Source: Nansenia antarctica (taxonomy: Eukaryota > Chordata > Actinopteri > Argentiniformes > Microstomatidae). From it: a stretch of 64,000 nucleotides of DNA. The DNA lies in NCBI GenBank assembly GCA_963989245.1, contig OZ022351.1, positions 25,018,343 to 25,082,342 of the forward strand, read 5' to 3'. The translations under genes were made by a program, and so were the position numbers. Positions 13,779 to 24,479 of this stretch are shown here, piece after piece (position 1 is the stretch's first letter; each line of letters starts with the position of its first letter). The notes below the pieces were generated by a model. The model searched no databases. It was not told the DNA's origin and worked only from the letters and a program-made list of their open reading frames with translations.

Positions 13779-14524
13779 AGCGTCACTGTTAACAAGCAGG
13801 GGGTTGAGGGGGGCTTTAACACTGTGATGGGACTGCATTACGCCCACGCGCGAGAGGTGCTGCAGGCGAAGGGGCGTACAGGATTAACGCTACTCTACAC
13901 TGCCATGCCCATAGACGTATTACTGTACATGAGCATCGAATAGGAAGAAAAAAAGCCAAAACATTCGAGTACACAAGCATGACAAGATGCAGGGGGTGCA
14001 TACGGACAATGACACAAAGGCAATAAGACATACTGTATGTCAACGCCGAAGGAGCACTTTACATGACAAGATGCTAGAACATGCAGAGTATGCATAAAGA
14101 AGACATGCACTTGAATGATCAGCAGTTTAAACAAAGGTCATGTCCACAGGGGGGGGGGGGGCAGAACACATCTTCTCTTCTATCTAACAGCACAGATCCT
14201 CTCTGGTTCGGTGTCACTTAGATTGAATCTCTCGACTGAATGTGTGAGGTCAGTGTGAGGGAGACGGTACAGTCCATCAAATTAAAGACAAGACGATGCA
14301 ATTACTCGGAACAAAATGGGTGGCGTGTGTATGCATTGAAGCACAACATGGTCACAGGATGCCAGACACAGACTTGGGAGATGGTTGTGGATGTAAGTCA
14401 TTGTTGCTCCATGTCCAACTGTTGTCATGCAGACGGTATCCCCCGGAGCCTAACTCATTATAAGGATTGTATACTTTTGTGTAATGACAAGCGAGTAGGG
14501 CTACTGTGTTTCATTGCTATGCAA
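13779..14524. other. unannotated non-coding stretch
   Basis: A G12 run lies near 14150. ORFs of 70-100 codons exist on both strands but show no domain or splice context. Nothing supported. Confidence 0.4.
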
Positions 14525-14740
14525 AGTGCCCTCCACAATTATTGGTAGCATAATTGAAATAATTATGTCTTGATGACAGATGTCTTGTTTTTGTTTTTTT
14601 CTCAGAATAAATTTACTTCAATTAAAGGTGGTGGGATGTTTCTCATTGTTTTCAGTGTGACATTAATCTAATTCACCCAAAGGTGATTTTTTAAATAAAC
14701 CTTTTTACACATCTTTACCAATAATTGTGGAGGGCACTGT
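14525..14740. mobile_element. Tc1/mariner-type MITE
   Basis: Terminal inverted repeats of at least 22 bp: AGTGCCCTCCACAATTATTG at the left and its complement ending GTGGAGGGCACT at the right. The interior is AT-rich (TTTTCTCAGAATAAA, GTTTTCAGTGTGACATTAAT) with no transposase. The GTGCCCTCCACAATTATTGG end is characteristic of short Tc1-like elements in fish. A TA target duplication is visible on the right but not cleanly on the left. Confidence 0.75.
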
Positions 14741-16576
14741 ACTGTATAGCCTACTACATCTTAATTTGGAATTCCTCAGCAGAATACACCATTATCGTAT
14801 GTTTGGTCAAGTCACTTCGTAAACCCATGTACATGGGTGGATGTACTATACTGTTACACATGGATAAGTATTATTTCACTATTCTAACCCTATTTTTCAG
14901 TTGTGAACTAATTAGCTTTTTTAAAATTCTTATACTGTATGCATGTATGTTCTCCCTCTCCTCGAGCACTGATGAAAAGATAATAGTTATCTTACATCAA
15001 CTCCATCTTTTCATCATCGCATCCTCACTTCTTTTCTCATGTGTAACTAATTATGCTAATAAACCTTGTTTTGATAACGATATATGGTTTGTGGTCGTGA
15101 TTACCAGGTGTGTGTTACACGATGGAGATAATATGGATAAAGTAATTAGCATTAGCTTAAAACCTGAACATGGAGTCCTCTTTTCTCTTTTCTCTTTTTC
15201 CTGTATTGGAAGCTGAGGGGAAGCTGCCATGTTGCTGGAGGACATGAGGTAATTAACTTATCTGAAGTAGACACGTTTGTGAGGCTCTTCTTCTGTGAAA
15301 AATGAGCTTAGTCTTTTTCTTTCCGATTGGCCGTGTACTGTAGTTGTAGTCGTTTAGAATAATACCACTGTAGTACGAAAGGATTCATGCTAATTTCGGC
15401 TACTTCTCATTGTCCAGTCGCAATTTGCATTCCCTAAACTGTATATCACACAGCCAGGAGGCCTCGACAACCTCAGTTCCAGTTCCGACACAGAGGGCGC
15501 CGAGGCAATGACGTTTGGTTTGGTAGCTACACCTCTCTGTATTAAATCCAGGCCTTGTGTGCGCTTCCACGACTACTGAGGGAGCCTGTTCACAGAGTCA
15601 ACCCGGTCCAGGGAGGGGGGGGGGGGTGGGGGGGTAACGGAGTATGATGAATGAATTGCCACCGCCGACTCTGTGTTCCCCCTAGTTCTCCCAGCCCACT
15701 CGTGACATGCAGAACTCACAGGCGTTCCCTGTGACTTTGATCCGGCAGAGGTGGCGGCACTTTTTATGGGCTGCTCCAGGCGGCGTCGGCAATTCCCGAC
15801 GGAGGACCCGGGCCGTGGCAACCGTGAATTCCCTCAAGGTTTGTGGGTTTTTTCTTTTTTTTCCGCGGGCGGCGGCGTCGCGGCGGCGGCGGCTAAAAGA
15901 TGTGTAGGCCTATGTATGTAAATATCCAGGCGAAGAGCCAATCCAGGGTAAAGGTGCTCAAGAGGTTTTTTCAGAGGACACCGAACAGCGGCACGCTGAA
16001 CCATACATCATGCTTAATAAACTAAAGGTGACAGTAGGTGGGTGGAGACTATTCATGTGAAGGTGATTAAAAAGTGGAATAATTAGAAGAGAGCACAGGT
16101 AAAAAACCAAAGAGGAGGGAAAATAGCGCCAAGGGCATCCAGCTGGCTCTTGTAAAAAGGGTTTGTCGTACCAACCCTCTCGTTTGTATCTTGTTCCGGT
16201 GATGGAGCCATAGGAGTGGAACGCCCCAGGCTAGGGGAAGGTCTGGCACAAGATGGAGGAGACTCATTCCCTTAATTGTAATTAACTGTCATTGTTTTGT
16301 TTTTCCCTTTAGAAAACGGAAGACATCGGAAATACAACCCTCCAACCACTTACGTGGTTGCTATAGGGAGACGTGCGAGGCACTGTGGTTCTGCTGTTTG
16401 TCATTACCTCGAATCAGACGTCTGTGGGAGAAACTCTGATTGTTGAAAGCTCACTAGAAAGGTATTTGGATAACAGCAAGTGAGAGGCATATCAACTCCC
16501 ATGATGCTTTGCAATCTGAGCAGGATTTGCATTTGACCAGACACTAACCCAGTTTTACTGTACCTAGTCTTGATCA
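14741..16576. other. non-coding stretch with a CpG-rich CGG tract
   Basis: An ORF of 163 codons at 14725-15216 is AT-driven and domainless. A GC-rich patch at 15863-15893 contains repeated GGC/CGG triplets with many CpGs, inside otherwise AT-rich DNA. Poly-G occurs near 15608-15634. No exon or promoter could be established. Confidence 0.4.
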
Positions 16577-16874
16577 TGTTCATAATAATAATAATAATAA
16601 TAATAATACATTAGACTTATATAGCGCTTTTCTAGACACTCAAAGACACTTTACAAACTGAAAAGATCGAGTAGTAATAATAAAAGGACACAAAAAATAA
16701 ATAAAAGTAAGTATAGGGGCCTAATTGAGGTAGTGCTGGGGACACATGGGAAGGGGAGGGGGGGTGTGTTGGCCTGTCTGATGTGGTTGGGGAGGGCGTT
16801 CCAGAGGGACAGGACTGCAGCTGAAAAGGCCCTATCACCCCAGGTCCGGAGCTTGGTCCTGGTGGTCTTGAGGC
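16577..16874 (-). mobile_element. 5'-truncated LINE with (TTA)n tail
   Basis: Read on the minus strand, it encodes a short run containing GDRAFSAAVLSLWNALP, typical of the extreme C terminus of vertebrate LINE ORF2. A 3' UTR with TATATAGCGCTTTTCTAGA and an (ATT)n tail at 16577-16608 follow. The 5' side ends abruptly where foldback MITE copy 3 begins. The clade (L2, CR1 or Rex-like) is not settled from this fragment. Confidence 0.7.
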
Positions 16875-17180
16875 GGCCGATTTAACGTTCAGACATTTAT
16901 TTGGAAAAATAAAATAAAATAAAATACTTTTCAGCGTTGTTGAAAATCAATGATTACACCTGCTAGTCAACTAACACAGCTTGTTTTGTGAGCCTGCTAA
17001 CAATGTAAAGTAGCAGAATCCATTGCATTGCAATAGTTTGGCTTGACTAGTGAAATGTGTGTTGTAATGATTTTCAACAGTGTTGAAACGTATTTCCGTG
17101 TTTCAAAATAAAAGTCTGAACACTTTGATTGGTTGCCGACTGGTTCGACTTTCACCGGACCGCAATGGCACCAACAGTGA
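16875..17180 (+). mobile_element. GTGAC foldback MITE, copy 3 (left end missing)
   Basis: Shares CAGCGTTGTTGAAAATCAA, CTAGTCAACTAACACAGC and TCCATTGCATTGCA with the other copies. The right arm AAAGTCTGAACACTTTGATT continues outward to GTTGCCGACTGG, but the left terminus is replaced by the LINE fragment that ends at 16874. A 15-bp (AAAAT)n-type expansion sits near 16910. Confidence 0.65.
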
Positions 17181-17357
17181 ATCACGCCTAATCACACAGG
17201 AAACAGCTAGAAGGTGGTTGATTATTACTGATAGGGCACCTACACGTCCATTGGAGCATAATATCTCTATTTGCTTCTGCCAGAGAGACTCAATGTGCTT
17301 GCGCATGGACTTTCCCTCCAAATCACTTAAAGACCTATCCTCCTCCATGTTGGGCAT
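17181..17357 (-). other. unassigned coding-like ORF start
   Basis: The minus strand offers an ATG at 17348 in good context (CAACATGG) opening a hydrophilic peptide that starts MEEDRSLSDLEGKSMRKHIE. It continues to about 17200 and then runs into MITE copy 3. The composition (charged, leucine-spaced, coiled-coil-like) looks more protein-like than neighbouring ORFs. I do not recognise it. It could be a 5' exon cut by the transposon, or chance. Confidence 0.15.
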
Positions 17358-17864
17358 AATTCATTAACCGCAGATCATATTTTTTTTTCTTCCGCTGGGT
17401 GAGCTGTTAATCAGAGCCCTCATTTTGGAACAATCAGGGGGGGAAGCCCAGTTCATTAAAACCTCTAATTGGACACTGAATATTTCAACTCTTTCTCTAC
17501 TTTGTCTTCCAGATGGCACTAAAAAGTTCAGTTTGATAACCACTTAGTTGATCACCACTTCCTACAGTCTCCAAGCTCTTGCATGGCTACCCAATGTGTG
17601 TCTGAAACTCAGACTCGCTAGCTATACAAAGCAATGGAATAAGTAAACAAAGTAACAGCTGAGGCAGTTGGGTTTTTGTCTTAGCCTTGAAGTAGGAGGT
17701 CATTTCAGCTCTCTCAAAGGCGGTATTTCAACACAGAACCCTTTGTGAGTACACCCCCAAATTCAGCATAATGTATATCAAAGCAGCTACACACTTCATA
17801 TACAGCAGTGTGTACTATACATCAGAGGCTCACCATCCCGGCAGGTGATTCTCCAAACACAAAG
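17358..17864. other. unannotated non-coding stretch
   Basis: Nothing recognised beyond ordinary AT-rich DNA. Confidence 0.4.
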
Positions 17865-18121
17865 TTACCAAGTCTGCTGGAACTTATCTGTAAGACTCAG
17901 ATCGCTCCGCGAAAACATGTCTTCAATCTGTCCCACTAGGTACTCTTGGAAATCCCTTTCCCACTGCAAATACTGTATGTATACTAAAACAAGAAATAGT
18001 ACAGCACAGGAAAAATAAAAAAATAAAGCGTTATCTGACAATATGATATGTATACTTAGGAGAGTTGTCTTACCAGTTGATGTACTGTCGCTCAGAATGA
18101 ACTTCAGAGTTTCAATCGTGT
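17865..18121 (-). other. possible two-exon fragment, minus strand
   Basis: On the minus strand, TGTTCTGTTTTTTAG precedes a 48-bp segment (18121-18074) that ends CAACTG before GTAAGA, a strong acceptor/donor pair. The next pyrimidine-rich acceptor, ATTTCTTGTTTTAG, lies just upstream of a segment reading QWERDFQEYLVGQIEDMFSR and ending KFQQT before GGTAAC. Joined at these sites, the reading frame stays open and in phase. The putative intron is a multiple of three and is itself open. No family recognised; pure chance remains possible. Confidence 0.2.
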
Positions 18122-19204
18122 CTAAAAAACAGAACACTAGCTGGGGTCTTCAGAATATCAAAATGGTGTTGTGTCTAGAGTACATTAGTCTTGTTTCCAG
18201 ACCCTTCTGCCCGAATGTTAGTAAGGTCTGTTGGAAGTGTTTAACTTGGTCTTCATTAAGCCAATAGAAAAGACTGTCGAACACGGACGGTGCATAGTCA
18301 GTGGCTTAATCTATCAACCAATCATCTATCTATTCTACCAATCATCTCCAACAACCTCCCCCTGTCCGCCCTGTTGTCTGAGTTCCTGCTGGTATACACT
18401 CGGTATACTCTGCAACATGGATGTTTATGATGCAGTTCTGTCAAAAGTGAGGATTTGTTATCAATAAAGGATGTACAGGAGGATTTGTTAGAGGAAACTA
18501 GTCTCTAAAAGAGACATGTTTGCTTGCTTGTCAATGGGTTATGGCAAAAACCTAATCTACCAGGCATAGCTGACACTGTGCTCTGTGCTAGCTGAAGACC
18601 ACCAGACAATCTGATTATACTAGTGTTCTTTGCTATCAATTATGGAGGATCGATCGAGATCTGCACACCAGGATAGTAAGATTACAAACTGAGACTTTTT
18701 CCTGGGACCTTTATCCGTTGACAATGATCAGTGGAGAAGCCAATCGCAGAGCCCTATTTTTCCAACGTCTAATTGGAATCACAACGGATGAAGTACACAC
18801 CGTTGTCCAACGGTCAGTAATTATACTGTTGACGAGTCTTCTTCTCTAGCTTAATGCATTTTTACTTATCTTGTCTTGATCATTCTTGACAGCAAAGGAC
18901 ATAGCTAAAGAGAACGGAATGAGATTATCTGGTCATAGCATTGGTGGTCTGCTTCTACATGACCATTCCCAATGGTTAGACAAACTGGCTGAGTCTGGGA
19001 TTGGTGGCACAACTGGATGTTTGTACTTACTCTCGTGGTAGTTATCCTCATGTAACAGAGTTGGGAATGTATGTTTAGCTGTGGTGAATGTAGATGAGTT
19101 TCGCCGTGCTTTGAGCAGCCCTGGTTGTTGTTGGAGCCCCCCTTTGGAGTTTGGGTGTACTGCAGGTCTGCGTGTTCTTTTGTCCTTCTCTTGTTGCCGT
19201 ACTT
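18122..19204. other. unannotated stretch, possible intronic DNA
   Basis: A minus-strand peptide containing FDSLFYWLNEDQVKHFQQT occurs at about 18190-18300, upstream of the possible exons, but its splice sites are weak. No repeat family identified. If the neighbouring exon calls are right, this would be intron or exon of the same gene. Confidence 0.25.
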
Positions 19205-19664
19205 ACGGTGGAACTAGAACATGGCCGCCATCTCAATGGGTATGTGCGCTATGTAAAATGCTCCTCGTGTTTTGTTGTTTGTATGGAGAATCTTGTAATG
19301 TAGGGTGAAGGTGTTGGTGCAGTACTGTGCTGTTTGTTTTTACATGTATTGTGATGATGTGATGTATTGTGATGATGTGAAACAGAACATTTATTGTATG
19401 TTGTTTTGAACGTGCAGATTCACAAGCAGACCAGAGAAGAATTGTGTTCTATATGTCTTCTCTGCAGGTATGTCGCTCCACATGTTGTTTGTAATTGTTA
19501 TTTGTAATGTTTGAGGGAAGTTTGTGTTCTTTCTGTGAACAAATTGTCCTGATGTGAAATGTACATAGACGGTGGTGGGAGAACATGGCCGCCATCTCAA
19601 TGGATTCACAAGCAGACCAGAGAAGAATTGTGTTCTATATGTCTTCTCTGCAGGTCAAATAAAC
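19205..19664 (+). repeat. tandem duplicate, one copy lacking a GT-AG interval
   Basis: Copy 1 has GAACATGGCCGCCATCTCAA at 19217, ends TGG at 19239, is followed by GTATGT, and after 178 bp resumes at 19418 following CGTGCAG. Copy 2 has the same 23-bp block at 19581-19603 joined directly to the same 50-bp block at 19604-19653 (identical 50/50 to 19418-19467). The interval present only in copy 1 starts GT and ends AG, exactly like an intron. After the 50-bp block, copy 1 continues GTATGT (a donor-like site) while copy 2 continues GTCAAATAAA. The host transcript is unknown. Confidence 0.75.
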
Positions 19665-19665
19665 G

Positions 19666-20439
19666 AATTAAATGAAAGAAGTTTGGCTGTTTGACCATCG
19701 TTACACTCACACAAGTGCGACACACATGAACCACAGATTTTGAGGGTGTATCAGGCGTCGCTGTACTCAGTGAAAACATCCGATTAATACATTTTTGTAT
19801 GGAGCCTTTCAAAACACCCAAGGACACCTCACAGGGCGAACACACCTCAGGTTCCTGCACGGGTTCTGACTCCACTTGGTGCCATACCTTACAGTAGTTC
19901 ACTCAAATTAAACGATGACTCATATTTTACTCAGTAAGGTCAGTCCCATAGAATTTGATGGCCACTCCTATTAAGGCCAACTTTGATGGTTGATATTTCA
20001 GTGTGATGTGCACAATAGCCTGGGGGACGAGGTTAACCATATATTTACTTCACCGACTTATACAACATTCGGTTTATCAAGAATCCACAAATATGTCATA
20101 TGACATCCTTCTTTTTCTTTTTTTTTCTTCTTTTTCAGACACCTCATTAAGATGATATTTCCTTGAAATTAGTACATTAATCAAGTACACTTGCTAAAGG
20201 TAAAAGAAAAATAAATGCACACACAATTACATGTCAGTAATTAACCTCATTAAACAAATTAATTGAATATCATTACTAACTCATTTTCATATTGCTGTGT
20301 ATGCCTAGTGATAATGGTTGGGCACCTAGATCAGAGTGTACATCACATTCAATCTCACCAGGCAGAGTGTTGAGACTAGTGGGCATTCCGGGGAGGATAC
20401 CTTGAAGGTCAAAGGTCAACAGGCCTTTAGTTTCTCCCT
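19666..20439. other. unannotated non-coding stretch
   Basis: A 98-codon minus-strand ORF at 19606-19902 overlaps the tandem duplicate; it has no recognised domain. Otherwise AT-rich DNA with no repeat identified. Confidence 0.35.
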
Positions 20440-20873
20440 CTATCACCCAGTGGTGTAGTCTAGTTTTTTCTAGTGGGTATACTGTGATTTTTCCCTCCCA
20501 GCCTCATATCGTTCATTTCGGAACGCCATAAAAATACATCTGCGCTCCCTGTCTAACATTATATCTAACATTACATATAACATGTATAAGGCTGATCTGT
20601 GCATGATAGTGCTGCATTTTGACATATTTCATGTCGCATTTCCCCCCCCGTTGATGGTATATGACGCTATAGTCAGTCCCAATGGTCCAAAAGTCAAGTG
20701 CTTCGTAACACAGACGGGGTGAATTTTATGAATGAAAGTGTAAAAGTTCTGTCACAAAACGCTGTTACGTATCCTCGCACATTTTTAAGTGGGTATACAG
20801 AAATCCTTGGCCTTTCCTAGTGGGTATACGGCGTAGTCCTGCGTATCACATAGACTACACCACTGGTATCACC
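20440..20873. mobile_element. hAT-like MITE with target duplication
   Basis: The element itself is 20448-20865. It starts CAGTGGTGTAGTCTA and ends TAGACTACACCACTG, a 15-bp perfect inverted repeat. The flanks CTATCACC (20440-20447) and GTATCACC (20866-20873) agree at 7 of 8 positions, as expected for the 8-bp duplication of hAT elements. Subterminal GTGGGTATAC motifs occur near both ends (TAGTGGGTATACTG and TAGTGGGTATACGG). No transposase is encoded, so it is non-autonomous. Confidence 0.8.
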
Positions 20874-21200
20874 CCCTCTCTTCCTCCCACCCTGTAGAGA
20901 GATCTGTTTTCCTGAGAATGCTGGGCCTAGAGGAGGAGGAGGAGGTGGAAGGTAGAGTGGGAGAGAGCCAGGGAAAGGAAGGGACGGGGGAGAGGATACA
21001 ACTCTCATCCCCGTCTTCCATGTCCAAACTCAAACTAAATAAGCTTTTACAACAACACCACCACATCGCTGTTTGTGAGGATTAACAACAGCTCTGTGGG
21101 GAAGGACAGTGAGATCAAGTCAAACCAGCTCTCTGTGTTATTTATTGTGTTATTTATTTATTAATGTATTATTTTAAATATCTGAATGTACAAGTTAGCC

Positions 21201-21340
21201 AGGGGAGGCTGGTGGAGGCAGAAATCAGAGGACAGGCTCATAATGCATGGAATGGAATGAGGGAATGGTATCAACCTCATTCCATTCCATGCATTACAAT
21301 GAGCCTGCCCTGCAATTTATACCTCCACCAACCTAACCCT
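21201..21340. mobile_element. palindromic AGGGGAGGCTGGTGG MITE, copy 1
   Basis: Begins AGGGGAGGCTGGTGGAGG. The centre is a near-perfect palindrome: CATGGAATGGAATGAGG pairs with CTCATTCCATTCCATG. The right end returns as CCTCCACCAACCT. This hairpin MITE type is very common in salmonid genomes, as I recall; the same family recurs at 27540-27682. No coding capacity. Confidence 0.75.
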
Positions 21341-21730
21341 CTTGGAAGACACAGTAGACCGAACCGCCTTGTAGCAGACACAAGCCCCAAGAACATGTGG
21401 AGGGTCAGTAGAGGAAAAGACAGATGGAGAGAATTTAAAACAGGCAGCTTCTAGCAACAGAAAATGTTGACCTATAGGTTGTTATCATTAAAAACATTAG
21501 TTTTTATGAAGTTTCACATTCTCAGCTGGGAGGCAAGGGTAGCCTTCTCACCTCCACATATAATGTAAAAACCATGCTCAATCAAACTGCTTTCTACTGC
21601 TTTCTGCTTCAACTTAACTTCTGCTTAAGGGTTAAGGGTGATTTTGTTTTAAGACATGGTATAACAGCTATAACTATTAGTGAAATAAAAAAATAAAAAA
21701 AGGCAGTTTATTTCACAAAATAATTTAGGG

Positions 21731-21885
21731 GAGCCTGGGTGGCGTAGCACACTAAGGCACGTGTCCCATCATTGCGGTGTCCCTTGTTTGATTCCGGCCA
21801 TCGACCTATCCTGCATGTCATCCCTCCTCTCTCTCACCCATCCTTCTTGTCAATCTCTACTGTCTTTATCCCAATATATATATAT
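21731..21885 (+). mobile_element. tRNA-derived SINE
   Basis: The head contains an A-box-like TGGCGTAGCAC at about 21740-21750 and a B-box-like GTTTGATTCC at 21785-21794, spaced as in a tRNA-type pol III promoter. It is followed by a tRNA-unrelated body, CCGGCCATCGACCTATCCTG, and a pyrimidine-rich end. It lacks clover-leaf integrity, so it is not a tRNA gene. Confidence 0.65.
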
Positions 21886-21945
21886 TTTTTTTTTAAATCA
21901 CTAAATAATTTATTAGCACAGTACATACAGCTCAGTAGGTTACAG

Positions 21946-22069
21946 AACAACTCAACTCAGTACAGCTCAGCTCAACTCAGTACAGCTCAGCTCAACTCAG
22001 TACAGCTCAGCTCAATTCAATACAGCTCAGCTCAACTCAGTACAGCTCAACTCAGTACAGCTCAAAAAC
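21946..22069. repeat. 20-bp tandem repeat array
   Basis: About five to six copies of a unit close to CAGCTCAGCTCAACTCAGTA, itself built from CTCAG/CTCAA pentamers. One unit carries AATTCAA changes and the last is shortened. It abuts the LINE tail that follows. Confidence 0.9.
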
Positions 22070-22224
22070 CAGCTCCTTCCCTTCTTGTGATTTTTTTATT
22101 TTATTTTTTTTAAGTTTTTTTTTTTCTCCCTTTCCTAACACCAGGGGAGCCACCCCTCCTAAATTTCGTTGTTTGGTACCTGTACTGTAGCAATGACAAT
22201 AAAGTCCATTCATTCATTCATAAG
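22070..22224 (+). mobile_element. LINE 3' tail, truncated copy
   Basis: Same family as 6662-6799: CTCCTTCCCTTCTTG, a T-rich run, ACACCAGGGGAGCC, GTTTGGTACCTGTACTGTA, AATAAAGTCC, then ATTC repeats. Divergent at several sites, so older than the 24-kb copies. Confidence 0.75.
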
Positions 22225-23619
22225 TACAGTACAGCACAGTGTAGAACAGAACAGCACGGTCCGGCCCTGCTGGGTTCAGCTCCGAGGACAACAGGGAGAT
22301 GAGCAGTCTGATGTGACAGCGATGGACAGGAGTCCTGTTCAACCCAACACCAAGGATGTCGGCCCAAATAGACCCAGGACATCAGTCACCATCAGAGCCC
22401 AGCTGGGATAAGCTATTGTTCTCCTGAAAGACAAGGTCCTCCTCACTTGCTCACCTGTTCGTACGAACTCCTGAGTCAAAAGTTCATACATGCTCAGCCC
22501 TGGAATAATCAGTCACTGGTCTCGATAGAGATGGAGAGTCAGGGGGAGTTGCAGTGTACGTTTTGTGGTTCCTTGGACCAATGGTGGACGTATACAGGCT
22601 TAAGCGCCAGTGTGCCTGCATTCTCTTCATGATTAAGAACTGCCACTCTACCTGAGAGGTAGAGACAGGGAACACTAAGATGGTTGTGATAAGGTATAGC
22701 AGGTCGGGGTAGGTGCTTTAATTGCTTCTCCAACAGAAACCTTGGCCAAAGGGAGGAAAGTTTGGCCTTTGTGGTGGCGCACTATGTCACCTTTCGTTCT
22801 AAACCACTCCCTGTCTCGCAGTTTTTAGCTGCATCCTGAAAGCACTTCTTTAGTATCTTCTCCCTCCACTGCTTGTTCAGCATGACGGTTGCTGGAGGGA
22901 AAGAATGAATGAAAGTAACATTGTTACGAAGCCAGCTACTGGTTATGTTAGCCTAGCTAACAAAAAAACATATTGATTTGACAGCGTTTCACTTGATGTT
23001 GCCCAATAATAATAAAAATCTCAACAAAAGACACTAGTGTCTAAAAACTAGTGCAGTCAATCGATTACAAAATGTAATCAAGTTAATCACAATAATAGGC
23101 TGTGTTAACTGTTAATCACAAGTTTAAAACACTAGTATTTACTTACTAATATACTAGTATGTTTGGGGGGGAGGGGGGGGGGGGTATAAAATAAAAATAT
23201 GTGTGGTGTTGGAATAATGGAATGCATTGAACTGGTTAGAGGAATCAGAGCTTTTTAAAACTTTATTATAACGTATCATCTTAGTTATGAAACCGTATCG
23301 GCAGGGCAGAGGCAGAGGAGAAAACAGCGAAATCAGCTGGGTCAGTGTGGTCAGGGCATAGAGGCCACTGTAGCTGCAGGGGATATTATTTTTTGAGAGG
23401 CATAAGGCCAAACTGAAGAGGCACCGTAGCAATGAAACCAGCCAGTGATAAATAATCTATTGACAGTTGAAGTTCATTTTTCATACTTTTTGACTCATCG
23501 TCTGTCAGACAGCAGAGAGATGCATTTTCAAACCTGAGGTATTTTTTTCTCAGGAGCTGTCACTAGCTATTTGCTATACCTGAACTATTGTAGCAGAGAG
23601 ATTTTATTAAAACAATACT
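22225..23619. other. unannotated non-coding stretch
   Basis: A G-rich homopolymer patch lies near 23165-23184. A TCGATTACAAAATGTAATC-type palindrome occurs at about 23058-23077, resembling an end of other DNA-transposon relics. No gene or definite element could be delimited. Confidence 0.4.
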
Positions 23620-23867
23620 GTGAGCTTAGAATGATAAGGTTCTATCTCCGTTTAGGGCAGTTCAGAGATATTGAGCGTCAACGTTTTTACATTCCATTAT
23701 GTTCTGTGAGATTGAATCTTTGCATTTTATGAATTACTAACTCAAAAATGTCAACATTTAAAAAATAACACCACACAGGCATTAATAAACACCTAATGGA
23801 TCAGATTATGTAAAAAAAACTCAATTTTGCCAAAAATTGAGATAGAACCTTATAATTCTAACGTCAC
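23620..23867 (+). mobile_element. GTGAGCTTAG TIR element, copy A
   Basis: 248 bp, starts GTGAGCTTAGAATGATAAGG and ends as the near-complement of that (CCTTATAATTCTAACGTCAC), a ~29-bp imperfect TIR. The interior includes GGGCAGTTCAGAGATATTGA, ACTCAAAAATGTCAACATTT and CACACAGGCATTAATAAACA. No ORF. Three more copies of 247-249 bp lie at 52112, 53463 and 57328. Superfamily unresolved. Confidence 0.9.
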
Positions 23868-24238
23868 ACAGAATTCCAGCTAGTTTAGCCTCATGTAGTC
23901 AACAATCAATTGTAGAGTCAAGTGTATCAATTAGCTGATTTTAGATCAATTGTTTTAAACCTGGCTGGCAACATGATTCATGAGGGTTTGGGGCAATTTG
24001 TAGTTTCTCCTTTGCTCTCGCCACATCAGATTTGCCATAGGGAATCAAGCAGCGTGTTGTGAGGTTGTGAAATGAACACCTTGGGAAATATTTATGGCCT
24101 AAGCACTAATTAAGCTTTTTATTGCTTCAGGTGGTAAATGCCCTTGGCCATATGGAAGTGTGTGTGGATGGTGTCTGTTAATGCCCAGTTGTTATGTGTT
24201 AACTAAACGTATTGACCCTGATTATGCTGACCTACTCA
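23868..24238. other. unannotated non-coding stretch
   Basis: No repeat or coding signal recognised. Confidence 0.4.
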
Positions 24239-24479
24239 ATGAATGTGCAATAACACTATGTGCAATATGACAACCCTAGTCGTCTATCTGTACAGTATAG
24301 TATAGTGGATAGTGTACATAGCCTTTATTTATGTAAACCAGCTCCTTTCCCTTCTTGTTTTTTTAGTTTTTTTTTCTTTCCTAGCACCAGGGGAGCCCCC
24401 CCTCCCAAATTTCGTTGTTTGGTACCTGTACTATAGCAATGACAATAAAGACCATTCATTCATTCATTCATTCATTCAT
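24239..24479 (+). mobile_element. LINE 3' end, copy with internal deletion
   Basis: AATGAATGTGCAATAACACT starts homology with the complement of 24868-25348. About 90 bp present in the other copy are missing after ACAACCCTAG. It then runs through GTACATAGCCTTTATTTATG to the (ATTC)n tail at 24457-24479. Confidence 0.8.

Noticed and set aside
14725..15216. 163-codon plus-strand ORF
   Set aside because: AT-driven composition, no recognisable domain, no splice or promoter context.
21731..21800. Possible tRNA gene
   Set aside because: A and B boxes are present, but no clover-leaf arms or acceptor stem; better explained as a SINE head.
21946..22069. Regularly spaced repeats resembling a CRISPR array
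   Set aside because: Units are directly contiguous with no unique spacers, and the genome is eukaryotic.
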